A program made the translations under genes and the position numbers. The notes below the pieces were generated by a model. That model saw only the letters and a list, made by a program, of their open reading frames with translations, did not search any database and had not been told where the DNA came from. This document shows positions 12,053 to 21,913 of a stretch of 64,000 nucleotides of DNA, in pieces. The DNA lies in contig JAPTYO010000005.1 of the NCBI GenBank assembly GCA_036873135.1, forward strand, positions 17,690,666 through 17,754,665, written 5' to 3'. Every line of letters begins with the position of its first letter. The first letter of the stretch is position 1. The stretch is from Clarkia xantiana subsp. parviflora (Eukaryota; Streptophyta; Magnoliopsida; Myrtales; Onagraceae).

Positions 12053-12862
12053 TGATGGATATTAGCCCAATTTGAACCCGTCTCCCATCGGATTGTCTTA
12101 TTTTGACCGCCCCGCTTACGATGGTAAATCGAAACTTTAACCCGAACACTCCACCAATAGCGCGAACGGCCCGGACGGACCAAAGTACTCGTCCGGGCCT
12201 ATCCAATAGTCTCACCTAGGTGAGATCGGGTGGCCTCACCCGGTCTCTCCTAGGAGAAATTGGGTGGCCTCACCCGATCTCTCCTAGGAGAAATTGGGTG
12301 GCCTCTCCCGATCTCTCCTAGGAGAGATCGGGTGGGCTGCCCCACCCCTCCTATGAGGGGTTGGGCAAGTCCACCAGATCCTAAGCCTTGGGAGTCGGAT
12401 TTCTCGTCCGACCCCTAGGGCCACGGCGTCCTTTTTTACCCGGCACAGACTTAAACATTTCCACTCACCTCTCGATGCTATTAAGGGTTTAATCTTGCCA
12501 TTATGTGTTAATTAAGTGCGTTTAGGGATTAACGGTGTCATTAAGCCACCTTAATGACACCGTTGCTTATATACACTCCATAAGTTCCATTCATTCGAAC
12601 AAATTTACATCTTTGCATGCTTAGCTCTGTCCTTTCTCTAGTATTTTCTCTCTCTAGAACCCGAAATCATTTAGGCATCGGAGAGGGTTCACTGAGCACC
12701 ACCCCCCTCTCCGTGCTCAGTACTGCCCCTTATGCAGGTCTACAAAAGATTGGAGCTAAGGATCAGAGAATCAAGCTAAGCGGATCAAGGAAAAGAGCGA
12801 AATACCCGAAAGAGGTGCCACTTCGGTCAAAAAATCACCAACCCGAGGAACACGTCTTAACA
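12053..12862 (+). repeat. 3' LTR of element A
   Basis: 810 bp, matching 2694-3496 with scattered substitutions. It has the same palindrome array (about 12215-12365), TATA box and hairpin (12692-12720, CTGAGCAC...GTGCTCAG). Confidence 0.93.
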
Positions 12863-13242
12863 CAATTAGTGACCTCAAAGCAAAGCTAGAGGATGCACTT
12901 GCCAAAGAGAGGAGGCAACATGGAGAAGAAACCATGGAGAATGACATGAAGATGGAGGGAAAAGAAGAGGAAATCATGGGAGGAGGAGTGAACTTTAATT
13001 TCACACCTCTCAATGTCAAGGTGGACGAGCTGTAAAAGAGAGATTTGATCAAGGAGATACCGCCATACAAGGGAGAAACAAGAGCTTTCGTCAGAAAAGA
13101 TACCAAGGGATGGTGTGACTACCATGAAACATGGGGGCATACGACAAACAATTGCCTAGTGTTAAAGATCGAAATCGAGGAGATGATTCACAAAGGTGAA
13201 CTCAAGGGCTACATAGCCTCTGAAGCAAACAAGCGCAATTGA
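12863..13242 (+). pseudogene. B gag', final part including second zinc knuckle
   Basis: Continues the B frame from 2693 (SDLKAKLEDAL...). It holds GGGVNFNFTPL, an in-frame TAA at about 13034, then FVRKDTKGWCDYHETWGHTTNNC, an intact variant CX2HX4HX4C knuckle, and MIHKGELKGYIAS before the stop. It ends at the same place as the C protein. Confidence 0.88.
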
Positions 13243-13826
13243 GCTGCCACCCTTAACGACAAAAACCATATCCTTGGATTTATCTTTCGTCAGAAGAATA
13301 TCTATCTCTCCAGCTTTTCATAAAGACTTATCTTAGTTTTTCAATTTATGCATCTAGAAAATCATTCCAAAAGGTTGTCTTAGGACTCCATCAACATGCT
13401 TTTTTGTAAATAATGCATGCATGCACCAAGAGAAATGAAAGTTTATTCCAATAATTACAAGATTCAGATGACACACTCACTGAACAAACCTTACTCAAAT
13501 ATGACAACCAAGGGTATGTCACTTTCAACGCCCACAAGAGCGCATCTTGAAGGCAATTCATACACTGCAATTACACCATGCGCTTTCCAGGAGCCTATCC
13601 TGCGATCTGTGCCTTCTAAGAGCCTATCTTGCGAACATTTTTCGACTCCCACAAGAGTGTATCTTGAAAGCAGTTCATACACTGCAAATACACTATGTGC
13701 CCTCCAGGAGCCTATCATGCGATATGTGCCTTCCAGGAGCCTATCCCGCGATCTGTGCATTCCAGGAGCCTACCCTACTATTTGTACCTTCCAGGAGCCT
13801 ATCTTGCGAACAGTTTTCAACGCCCA
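13243..13826 (+). repeat. B spacer and first half of its hairpin repeats
   Basis: 13243-13505 is spacer similar to 18003-18240. From about 13510, degenerate units alternate AACGCCCACAAGAGCGCATC-type and CCAGGAGCCTATCCTGCG-type hairpins (stems CAAGA/TCTTG and CAGGA/TCCTG). Element C interrupts the array at 13827. Confidence 0.85.
13822..13826. repeat. Target-site duplication of element C (left copy)
   Basis: gccca, identical to 24536-24540 just after the 3' LTR. Confidence 0.95.
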
Positions 13827-13980
13827 TGATGGATATACGCCCAATTTGAACCCGTTGACTTCCAAACCGTTGTATTTTTATCGTCCCATCGCCAATTGTA
13901 AATCGAAACTTCAACCCGGACACTTCGCGAGAATACCGACGGCTCGGACGGGGCCGAAGCGCCCGTCCGGCAGTAACGAA

Positions 13981-14200
13981 CTCACCTAGGTGAGGTTGGG
14001 TGGCCACACCCGACCTCCCCTAGGGGAGATCGGGTCAGCCAACCCGATCTCCCCTAGGGGAGATCGGGTGGACCAACCCGATCTCTCCTAGGAGAGATCG
14101 GGTCGGCCAACCCGATCCCTCCTAGGAGGGATGGGGTTGGCCAACCCCACCCTCCCTAGGAGGGGTTGGGTGCCCTCACCCAACCCCTACCCTTGGAGGT
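13981..14200 (+). repeat. 34-bp-phased palindrome array in the C LTR
   Basis: Six palindromes centred on CTAG at about 13987, 14021, 14055, 14089, 14123 and 14157, exactly 34 bp apart, with a degenerate seventh near 14193. The arms differ between units but remain self-complementary: CTCACCTAGGTGAG, GATCTCCCCTAGGGGAGATC, ATCTCTCCTAGGAGAGAT, ATCCCTCCTAGGAGGGAT. The junctions (GGGTTGGCCAACCC) are palindromic too. It lies upstream of the TATA box, in U3. Confidence 0.92.
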
Positions 14201-14329
14201 CGGATTTCTCCCCCCCAAGGGCCCCGACACCGCCTTCAGACTCTCATGCTCGGTCCACTCCGCCTACCTCCTCCGAATCCTAAGGTCTTAATTATGTGCT
14301 TAAAGGTTAATTAATTGTGTTTAAAGGCT

Positions 14330-14374
14330 AACGATGTCATTAAGCCACCTTAATGACACCGTTGCCTATAAATA
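14330..14374 (+). promoter_or_regulatory. LTR core promoter of C: inverted repeat plus TATA box
   Basis: AACGATGTCATTAAG (14330-14344) and CTTAATGACACCGTT (14349-14363) pair at 14 of 15 positions. TATAAATA follows at 14367-14374. The sense transcript should begin about 30 bp downstream. Confidence 0.7.
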
Positions 14375-14490
14375 CCCCACCTTCACAACTCATTTGGACA
14401 TCTTGGCTATTTGGACAATTTAGCTCTGACATCTCTCTAGCTTTATCTCTCTAGAAGTATAGTTCTGACTTAGGCATCGGAGAGGGTTCA

Positions 14491-14526
14491 CCAGGCACCA
14501 CCCCCCCCCCCCCCCTCCGTGTCTGG
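14491..14526 (+). other. Poly-C-loop hairpin in the C LTR (R/U5)
   Basis: CCAGGCAC and GTGTCTGG pair around a CA-C15-TCC loop. About 120 bp after the TATA box, so it should be in the transcript. A, D and F have the same structure with different stem bases. Confidence 0.7.
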
Positions 14527-14704
14527 TACTGCCCCTTTTGCAGGGCAAAGGGAGAGAAGAAGAGAAGGAACCAAGGGAAGAAAGAAAGGAAGAAGGACAT
14601 AGGCAAAGGCAAGGCGACTCGAGAAGACCGGATCACACACATCCCCCGTAAGGAGTGAGATCAAAGCCGACGACCAGTTGACCTAGATTTCATAACTTAA
14701 CACT

Positions 14705-14713
14705 TGGCGCCGT
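14705..14713 (+). other. Primer-binding site of C
   Basis: TGGCGCCGT two bases after the LTR end. The following bases (CTGTAGGC) may extend pairing with the primer tRNA, which I do not identify with certainty. Confidence 0.82.
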
Positions 14714-14753
14714 CTGTAGGCTTCGGACAGAAAGCCTGGCTATTACACGAGCT

Positions 14754-17700
14754 ATGACGAACAGTAGGGTGTCTAGGCACCAACGCCCACCTGGGGGCAA
14801 TGGGCGGAGGAGAGAGCCCATACCCCCAGAGAGGCAGCCTAACCCTGGGAAGCAGCCAATGCATCCAGAGCCCCAAGAGATACCACAGCCTCCTCAACAG
14901 AACAACCAGGAGGGAGGACCCTCACGCCCAGCTGGGGCTGAGTCCTCCACAGCATCCACCCCCCGGGCCAGAAGGCCACAGAGAGAAAGAGGACAACAGG
15001 GAGTGCCTTCCCAGAACACGGCACCCCCTGAAGGATATTATTATGAGGAGCAGCCCCAAGGGTATCCCTATGGGATGCCGGCACAAAGAGATGGCAACCG
15101 CACCCACACAGCATACGCAAGGGCCACGGCATACACCCAAGGGACTTACACTGAAGCTCATGAGGAGGAGCAGATCCCAACAGAAGAGCATTACTCGCAC
15201 CCTCAAGCAGGGCAACGAGAGGAACAGAGAAGATATTACCAAGAGCCACCCCCAGAGGGAAGGCAACAATTCGTGCCTCCTAGGCAACAGCAGAGCAACA
15301 GGGCTTACACACCGCTGGGAGAGGAAAGACAAGCAAGACCTCCAAGGAGGCAGGACTTCTATGATGCACCCCAGCAGGCGTATCAAGGGTACACCTACAG
15401 TCCATACCAGCAGGGACAAGGGAACCCAGTAAGCCCAGTCTACAACTACAATGGGTATCAGAGGGGTTATACTCCGGCACAGATGATGATCACCCCGGAG
15501 GAGATAGAAGCCATGATAGCCCGAAAATTGAATGAATCAAAGAAACCAAGCCTGCATTGTCTAAGTGACAAGACGAACCACCCTTTCACAAGGGAACTGG
15601 AGATGAATAGGGTGCCAGACTCCCTGCACACAGTGCAAATTGCAAAGTACAATGGGAAGGGAGACCCCCTAGAGCATATCCAACAGCATGAGGCCTCCCT
15701 ATTCGGAAGGACAACTGATGACAGATACAAGGCACTCTTGTTTCCGAACACCCTAACAGGGGTGGCCTCACATTGGTTCTTCAGCCTGCCCTCTGAGAGC
15801 ATCCACTCATGGGAGCAGTTAAAAGCTAATTTTCTGCAGAGATACCTAGGGGAGAGGAAACTCCTCAAGGGAACAGGCTCCATTGATGACGTGAAACAAG
15901 AATACGATGAATCCCTGGCCAGCTACTATACCAGGTTCAACCAGAATATTGCAGACATCCAGGGGGACATCACCGAAGGGGAGATAATCCGAGCCTTTAT
16001 CAGAAACTTAGGTCGCTTAGGGTCAACATTGGCTGAGAAGATGGCCAAAAAGCCAGCAAGCACCTTGGAGGAGCTTGCGGGGAGAGTTAAAACGCATATT
16101 GACCTTGAGAGACACAGAGCAAGCAAGAAGGCCAAAATCCAGGCAGCCAAGGATGATAATCAAAGGCCAAACAAAGGCAAGCCACCCCAGGCACCGCAGC
16201 ATGCAAGGCAACAGGAGTGGCGTCCGCCACAGCAAAGAAACCAAATGGGTGAACCCTTAAAGGCTAGAGAAATCAACGTCATTAAGTTCATCCCACTGAA
16301 CGCCACTCCAGCCACCGTACTTAGAGAGATGCGGAACCAAAAGCTATGGTCACCCCCTGCAAGGTGGAGAGCCCCAATGGTGGGAAATCACAAGGATAGA
16401 TGGTGTGACAACCACGAGGCTTATGGTCACGACACAAATGAATGCTTTAGCTTAAAGCTAAGCATAAACAACATCGTCCAGAGGGGAGAACTGAAGCAGT
16501 TTGTAGACCATGGGGGCAACAGTATGCAACTGGGGCCACCACAGAAAGACAAGGGCAAAGGAAAGATAGACTACAACCCTCCACCCAACAAAAGAGGAGT
16601 CATAAACATGATACATGGAGGGGAAGCATCGGGTGGACCAACCGCCAATGCAAGGGAAGTCTATGCAGCCAAGCTAAGCTCAGTGCCAAGATGGAGGAAA
16701 AGGCCAAGAGAAGATGAAGAAGTAAAGATCGAGTTCTCGGAGAAGGACAAAAGTCACATCGTCTTCCCGCATGATGATGCTCTAGTTATTACTTTAGATA
16801 TTGACAATTTTGATGTAAAGAGAATTTTGGTGGATGGGGGCAGCTCAGCTGACCTCCTAAGCCTGAGAGTGTTAGAGGAGATAGGGAAAACCAAAGCAGA
16901 CATCAAACCGGTCAACTTCCCTCTAGTTGGCTTCTCAGGGGCAACAAGTTACCCCCTGGGGATGATAACCCTACCAGTAACCATGGGCCAAGGATGGACC
17001 CAGCTGAAGGTAAATGTCAATTTCTTGGTGGTTGAAAGCCTGGGAGCCTACAATGGGATCCTAGGAAGGACAACCATAAACCCACATGAAATAGTGCCAT
17101 CCACTGTTCACCAGAAGCTGAAGTACATCACGGAGAACGGAGTTGGAGAAGTCTTGGGTGATCAACGCACTGCAAGGCAGTGCTACGTCAACTCAATGAG
17201 ACGTGGATCACACGGGACAGACACAGTGGCTGTGGTCATGGTAGGAGCCAACAAGGATAGAAGAAGGAGGGGAGGGAGACAAAGCCAAGGTAGGAGAAGG
17301 AGTGGAGTGACACTCCGCCTGAGCAGGCAGTTTTTTCAAACAGTGCCTACAAGGAGACACAGGGGCAAGGCTGTGAAGGTGACATCCATACCTTGGCAGC
17401 CAGACACCATAATAGGGAACAGGACAAGGGACTCCATCCTAAGAGGCTTCCGCTACATAGATGATATCAAGCAAATGCCGCAGGAGCCCATATCAAGCTA
17501 TTTCCAGAGATTCTTCAATTATGGTGCCAACATGGACATCACAAGGGGAGAAGCAGTCAGAGCATTCATCAGAAACATGCATCCAAACTCATTCGGGGCC
17601 TATGGAGGGCTCTATGAGATGGTCATGACGAGCACAATGAGAGAGCTCAAGGCAAGGCTGGATAGAGCATTTGCACAGGAAGTGGAGCAGTTGGATGAGG

Positions 17701-18002
17701 CTCCAAAGAGAGGAAAAGAAATGGACACATTGGGAGGAGGTGTCAATTTCACATTCACACCCCTCACACTCAGCATAGAAGATATTTTCCACAAGCACCT
17801 CAAGCAAGAGCTACCAACATGCAGGGAGGAAGGCAAGGCCTTCCTAGGGAGAGATGCACAAGGTTGGTGTGAGTACCATGGGACCTGGGGGCATCAAACC
17901 AACAGCTGCATGGTGTTGAAGGTGGAAGTGGAAGAAATGATCTACAATGGAAGTTTCAAGGAGTACGTGGCAACAGACACAGTGACCACCCCATATCCTT
18001 AG
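14754..18002 (+). CDS. Gag-protease-gag' polyprotein of element C, intact
   Basis: 1082 residues from the first ATG after the primer-binding site. Residues 1-250 are Pro/Gln/Tyr-rich and low complexity. About 265-460 is a Retrotrans_gag-like capsid region (SHWFFSLPSESIHSW, SIDDVKQ 376-382, AFIRNL from 414). A variant zinc knuckle CX2HX4HX4C uses C551, H554, H559 and C564. A retropepsin-like domain follows, with catalytic D694 in VDGGSSAD and a later ILGR near 770. A basic Arg-rich linker (about 833-850) follows. A second Gag-like module then repeats the end of the first: YIDDIKQ 901-907, AFIRNM from 937 and knuckle C1039, H1042, H1047, C1052, with similar tails (RGELKQFV, NGSFKEYV). It ends without reverse transcriptase. 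It should form particles and cleave itself; polymerase and integrase must come in trans. The role of the second module is unknown. Confidence 0.93.
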   Translation: MTNSRVSRHQRPPGGNGRRREPIPPERQPNPGKQPMHPEPQEIPQPPQQNNQEGGPSRPAGAESSTASTPRARRPQRERGQQGVPSQNTAPPEGYYYEEQPQGYPYGMPAQRDGNRTHTAYARATAYTQGTYTEAHEEEQIPTEEHYSHPQAGQREEQRRYYQEPPPEGRQQFVPPRQQQSNRAYTPLGEERQARPPRRQDFYDAPQQAYQGYTYSPYQQGQGNPVSPVYNYNGYQRGYTPAQMMITPEEIEAMIARKLNESKKPSLHCLSDKTNHPFTRELEMNRVPDSLHTVQIAKYNGKGDPLEHIQQHEASLFGRTTDDRYKALLFPNTLTGVASHWFFSLPSESIHSWEQLKANFLQRYLGERKLLKGTGSIDDVKQEYDESLASYYTRFNQNIADIQGDITEGEIIRAFIRNLGRLGSTLAEKMAKKPASTLEELAGRVKTHIDLERHRASKKAKIQAAKDDNQRPNKGKPPQAPQHARQQEWRPPQQRNQMGEPLKAREINVIKFIPLNATPATVLREMRNQKLWSPPARWRAPMVGNHKDRWCDNHEAYGHDTNECFSLKLSINNIVQRGELKQFVDHGGNSMQLGPPQKDKGKGKIDYNPPPNKRGVINMIHGGEASGGPTANAREVYAAKLSSVPRWRKRPREDEEVKIEFSEKDKSHIVFPHDDALVITLDIDNFDVKRILVDGGSSADLLSLRVLEEIGKTKADIKPVNFPLVGFSGATSYPLGMITLPVTMGQGWTQLKVNVNFLVVESLGAYNGILGRTTINPHEIVPSTVHQKLKYITENGVGEVLGDQRTARQCYVNSMRRGSHGTDTVAVVMVGANKDRRRRGGRQSQGRRRSGVTLRLSRQFFQTVPTRRHRGKAVKVTSIPWQPDTIIGNRTRDSILRGFRYIDDIKQMPQEPISSYFQRFFNYGANMDITRGEAVRAFIRNMHPNSFGAYGGLYEMVMTSTMRELKARLDRAFAQEVEQLDEAPKRGKEMDTLGGGVNFTFTPLTLSIEDIFHKHLKQELPTCREEGKAFLGRDAQGWCEYHGTWGHQTNSCMVLKVEVEEMIYNGSFKEYVATDTVTTPYP

Positions 18003-18240
18003 TTTCATATTTAGCATTTCGCATGTTTTAGCTTTACAAGCTTTTCAAAAAACAACTCTTGAGAAGGAGAACTCACGAAGTTACTCCAACTCTACAACTA
18101 TCTTTGATTTCCTACAAAGGATGTCTTGGTGCACCAAGGCATCCCGAGTGTACAAAAACATGAATGCTCCTAAGAGAGTAGTAGTTATTCAGTGAATGTG
18201 ATGTTATAATCACCAAATTATCCTTACACAGATATGACTT
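18003..18240 (+). other. Spacer after gag' in C
   Basis: Non-coding; likely the sense 3' untranslated region. Similar to 6823-7094. Confidence 0.5.
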
Positions 18241-19090
18241 CAAGTCAACGACCTTCGACGCCCCCAAGAGCGTATCTTGAGAGTAGTTTTCATACTACGA
18301 CACTCGACGCCCCCAAGAGCGTATCTTGAGAGTAGTGTTCATACTACGACCTTCGACGCCCCCAAGAGCGTATCTTGAGAGTAGTTATTATACTACGACC
18401 TTCGACGCACCAAGAGCGTATCTTGAGAGTAGTTTCCAAAAACTACGAACTTCGACGCCCCCAAGAGCGTATCTTGAGAGTAGTGTTCATACTACAACCT
18501 TCGACGCCCCCAAGAGCGTATCTTGAGAGTAGTTATTACACTACGACTTCGACGCACCAAGAGCGTATCTTGAGAGTGGTTTATAAAAACTACGAATTCG
18601 ACGCCCCCAGGAGCGTATCTTGAGGTAGATTTGCAACCTACCAGATTCGACGCCCCCAAGAGCGTATCTTGAGGTAGAAAAAACACTACCAGTTCGACGC
18701 CCCCAAGAGCGTATCTTGAGGTAGATTTCAAACTACCAGTTCGACGCCCACCAGGAGCGTATATTTGGTCTAACCTGAGCCCTCCGGGAGCCTATCCTGC
18801 GAAACGTTAAGTGCCGTCCGAGAGCCTGTCTCGTGAACAGATTTGACACCCGTCAAGAAGGTATCGGTGGACTAACCTGTGCCCTCCGGGAGCCTATCCT
18901 GCGAAACGTTAAGTGCCGTCCGAGAGCCTGTCTCGTGAACAGATTTGACACCCGTCAAGAAGGTATCGGTGGACTAACCTGTGCCCTCCGGGAGCCTATC
19001 CTGCGAAACGCTAAGTGCCGTCCGAGAGCCTGTCTCGTGAACAGATTTCAACGCCCACCAAGAGCGTATCTTTGGTCTAACAGTACAACA
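18241..19090 (+). repeat. Tandem hairpin repeats of C
   Basis: First part (18255-18770): about eleven units of roughly 45-50 bp with CGACGCCCCCAAGAGCGTATC then TTGAGAGTAGT; hairpin CAAGA-GCGTA-TCTTG. In several units the flanks AGTAGT...ACTACGA also pair. Second part (18776-19075): about three copies of a 102-bp unit with two hairpins, CGGGA-GCCTA-TCCTG and CGAGA-GCCTG-TCTCG, plus a degenerate CAAGAAGGTATCGGTG. Same position as in A. Confidence 0.92.
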
Positions 19091-19517
19091 TATACCGTGT
19101 AAGGGGTATCAGAAGAGATCATCACACCATGTTTAGAAGGATACCATGCTCAGAAGGATACCATGAGAAAGCAATTTCTAAGTAAAGTAATGTGAAGAAC
19201 AAGTAATGTTTTTTCTTTATGAAATGACAGGTATGACATGAAGGAAACCACGAAAGAAGGATAAGTAAAGGAAATATACCAAGGGAAGGGTCCATACCCA
19301 AAGAGCCATACACAAGGCATAGTGAGGCATCATGAGAAGAGATATATACAAAAGCATGAGAAGCACTAATATAAAGGCAAACGAACCACGTAGTCAACAA
19401 CACAATGCGGCAAAGGAAAGTAACAACAAGCACCATCACAATCTCAAAAGACACTCAACCCGTACAAGGGGAGAAGGAGTGTAGTTATATATACAAGGAT
19501 AGCATGAGATAAACACA
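19091..19517. other. Spacer between hairpin repeats and antisense gene of C
   Basis: No supported ORF. Shares blocks with F 54500-54750 (GGTATCAGAAGAGATCAT, TAATGTTTTTTCTT). Probably the 3' end of the antisense transcript. Confidence 0.5.
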
Positions 19518-21913
19518 TCAGTCAGAACCTTCAGGGGAGTCACCCTCACCCCCTGAAGCTGAACCGCCAGCGGAAATGGATGAAGAGGAGGAGTCTGAGG
19601 TACCAATCTCCACAGGTGTAGCATCCACCTGGGCAGGGGCAGGCTCGTCTGCAACGGCAGCCTGACCCATCAGAACAGTCGCATAGCCAGTGGCGTATGG
19701 CCCAAAGTCACCAAGGTCACCAAACGGGAACTGAGGATCAATCCGGTAAATGTGATCAACCAGATACTCGCCGAACTGGTTCATCTCCTGAGTGAGACGC
19801 GCGCCATAATCGGCAGTGAAGGCAGAGGAGGACTTGTACTCAGACACCGCGACAGCCCTCTCCTCCGCCCGACACTTAGCCTCCAACTTCTGCAGCTCCT
19901 CAGAATGGAGCGACGCGGAAACCTCAGCTTCCCGGCGCAAACTGCCCACAGTGGTCTCAAGCAAGGACACCTGGTCCCGGAGCTCCTGTATCCTCAAATC
20001 AGATATACGCGCCTTCTCAGCAGCAGTGGCGACCTCCGCCTTGAGAGAGACCTGGCTGTCCTCAAGGGTCTTCCTCTCGTCAGATAACTCGAGCACGAGC
20101 GAGGACATGTTCACCATGTCAGACATACCCTAACAATACAAACAAGGGATGAATAACCGAAAGATAGCCATTACGAAAGTAATAAGAGGAAAGCAAGGAA
20201 CAACTCACAGGTGCATAACGAGAGAGTACCCCCTGAACAAAGCGCCGAGTCTCCCCAGGAGACTTGGGCGGAGCTATACGATCGCCAGGGGGGATGGCGC
20301 CGCGGAGTACGCGGACGCCAACCTCAGGAGTCCGCAAAGAGGAGGTGCTATCGAGGTGGAACTCCTTCAGACCAGCGAAGGGAGTCCACTCAGACCCAAT
20401 AACATCTTCATCAGTGAGCCGTGCGAAATCCTTCCGACTTAAAGTCGGAGGCCCACCTACACAAGCAAACCAAGTCAAAGGATAATATAAACATAGAAGG
20501 ATTGGCAATAAGGTAGAGATCATACCTGAGGACCGTGCCCTCGGCTGGGGGGCAGGGGAACCACCACCAGCAGGTCGCTTCCCTTTGTCAGCCAGGGAAG
20601 GCACCTCTTCGACCACCATCTCCTTATCACGAGATAGGGTCGGAGGACAAGCAGTAGGCGAAGCAGGATCCACAGCCTTCTTTCTCTTAGCAGCCGAGGC
20701 CCCGGCCTCAGAATCAGATCTCCGCGGCTTGGACTTGGAAGGTCTAGAATCTCTACCAACGGAGACGACCCTCTCAGTCACCAAGGGGGAGCGCCCTAGC
20801 AAGGTAAGAGAAACAAGATAAGGAAAACATAAGTTACACCATAAAGAAGCAAATAGGAGAAAGCATACCAGAGGCCCCAGCCTTCTTCCCAGGCAGGGGG
20901 ATTTCTTCAAAGCAGAACTAGAAGGAGCCTTCCTCTTGCTCAGATCAACAGGGGCTCCCTGCACGTTATAGGTTTTTCCATGAAACCAACCTACAAAGGA
21001 AGAGCAGAAGGTAAATAAAGATGGAAAGACCAAGTGACATACCGAACCCCCGGAGTCAGGAGTCAGACTGATCCCGGCCTCGTAAAGATCCGTCTCAGTC
21101 ACTAAGGACACGGGACAGTAAGACCGGGTCCTGTTGCTCTCGTGAATGATCTTCATAGTCTTCAAATCAACCGAAGAGAACTCTCCAAAAGCAGGCCAAC
21201 CATCGGACCAATCCTCATTCAAGACCGACCAAGTGACGTACCGGTCCGTAATGAAGAAGTAATGCTTAGCCCAGTGACTGGCCGAATTGTCAATCTGGGT
21301 CACGAAACGGAGGGAGGTATCCCACTCGACCCCACTCAACCCGAAATCGGCGAATCGGGGGTCTTTGAAAGTCGGATGGCGAGTTACGAAACTCGCAAAC
21401 CCCACCCTCGTCCGGTACTGAAACCGATAGAAGCATCGGAATAGAACGAGAGAGTACTTCCAGGAGTACCAATGGCACAATACCCGGAAGCCCACCCAGA
21501 CACGGAGGGCACTGGGGGCAAGGTTCACAGGAGAAATCCTGAAAAACCTGCTCAACTCTATAAGCTCGTCACAGTAAGGCAGTCTCAGCCCGAATCGGAT
21601 CTGGGAAGGGTATACGGCGACCGTCCCTATGGGAGGCTCCGTCACCGTCGCTCGAGTATTCCCCAAGGAGGGGAGAAAAGGATACAGAGGCTCATCTAGG
21701 GGACAGATATTTCCTAGGGTGACATGTTCGTTGTAATCGGACCTAGTGAGAAGGTTCTCTGACAGGATAGCGAGACCTAAGGCAAAGGTAGCAGGAAACC
21801 CCAAAGCACGAATCAAATTTCGACTAACACCCCAATGAAGGTCACGGTACTAAGCTAGCAATAGAAAAGGAAGTAATGCGACCGAAAAGGAAGAGAAAAA
21901 GGAACTCACTCAT
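19518..21913 (-). pseudogene. Antisense extra gene of C (Transposase_28-like, coiled coil), N-terminal frameshift
   Basis: Exon blocks on the minus strand: about 21913-21045 (core: QIRFGLRLPYCDELIELSRFF, VGFRVLCHWYSWKYSLVLF, SHWAKHYFFITDRYVTW), 20990-20868 (GWFHGKTYNVQ...), 20800-20528 (basic, Ser-rich), 20457-20213 (GGPPTLSRKDFARL...FVQGVLSRYAP) and 20128-19518 (MSDMVNMSSLVLELSDERK coiled coil, FGEYLVDHIYRIDPQFP, acidic Ser-rich end). GT-AG junctions fit three of the four gaps. A stop and frameshift just after MSEFLFLF (near 21850) separates the start from the rest, so the full protein cannot be made from that ATG; an internal Met at 21816 could start most of it. Function unknown. Confidence 0.75.

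Larger units (their letters stand above)
2694..12862 (+). mobile_element. Element A: complete non-autonomous Ty3/gypsy element nested in B gag
   Basis: About 10.2 kb, bounded by two similar LTRs (2694-3496 and 12053-12862, both tgatgg...aaca) and a 5-bp TSD. The internal order is primer-binding site, sense gag-protease-gag', 36-bp hairpin repeats, antisense extra gene, polypurine-tract hairpin. No pol genes. The sense ORF has a stop at about codon 18 and several frameshifts, so this copy could not make its own Gag. It cuts B's gag' reading frame, which continues on the far side. Confidence 0.93.
13827..14702 (+). repeat. 5' LTR of element C
   Basis: 876 bp, TGATGG...TTAACA. Holds the palindrome array (13981-14200), inverted repeat plus TATA (14330-14374) and poly-C hairpin (14491-14526). 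Nearly identical to 23663-24535. Confidence 0.96.

Noticed and set aside
14800..15432. Other-frame and reverse-strand ORFs over the C gag N-terminus
   Set aside because: They overlap the intact, family-conserved gag frame and come from its biased Pro/Gln codon use.
18241..19090. CRISPR-like array of short palindromic repeats
   Set aside because: The spacers are themselves repeats of each other, no cas genes exist, and the context is a plant retrotransposon.
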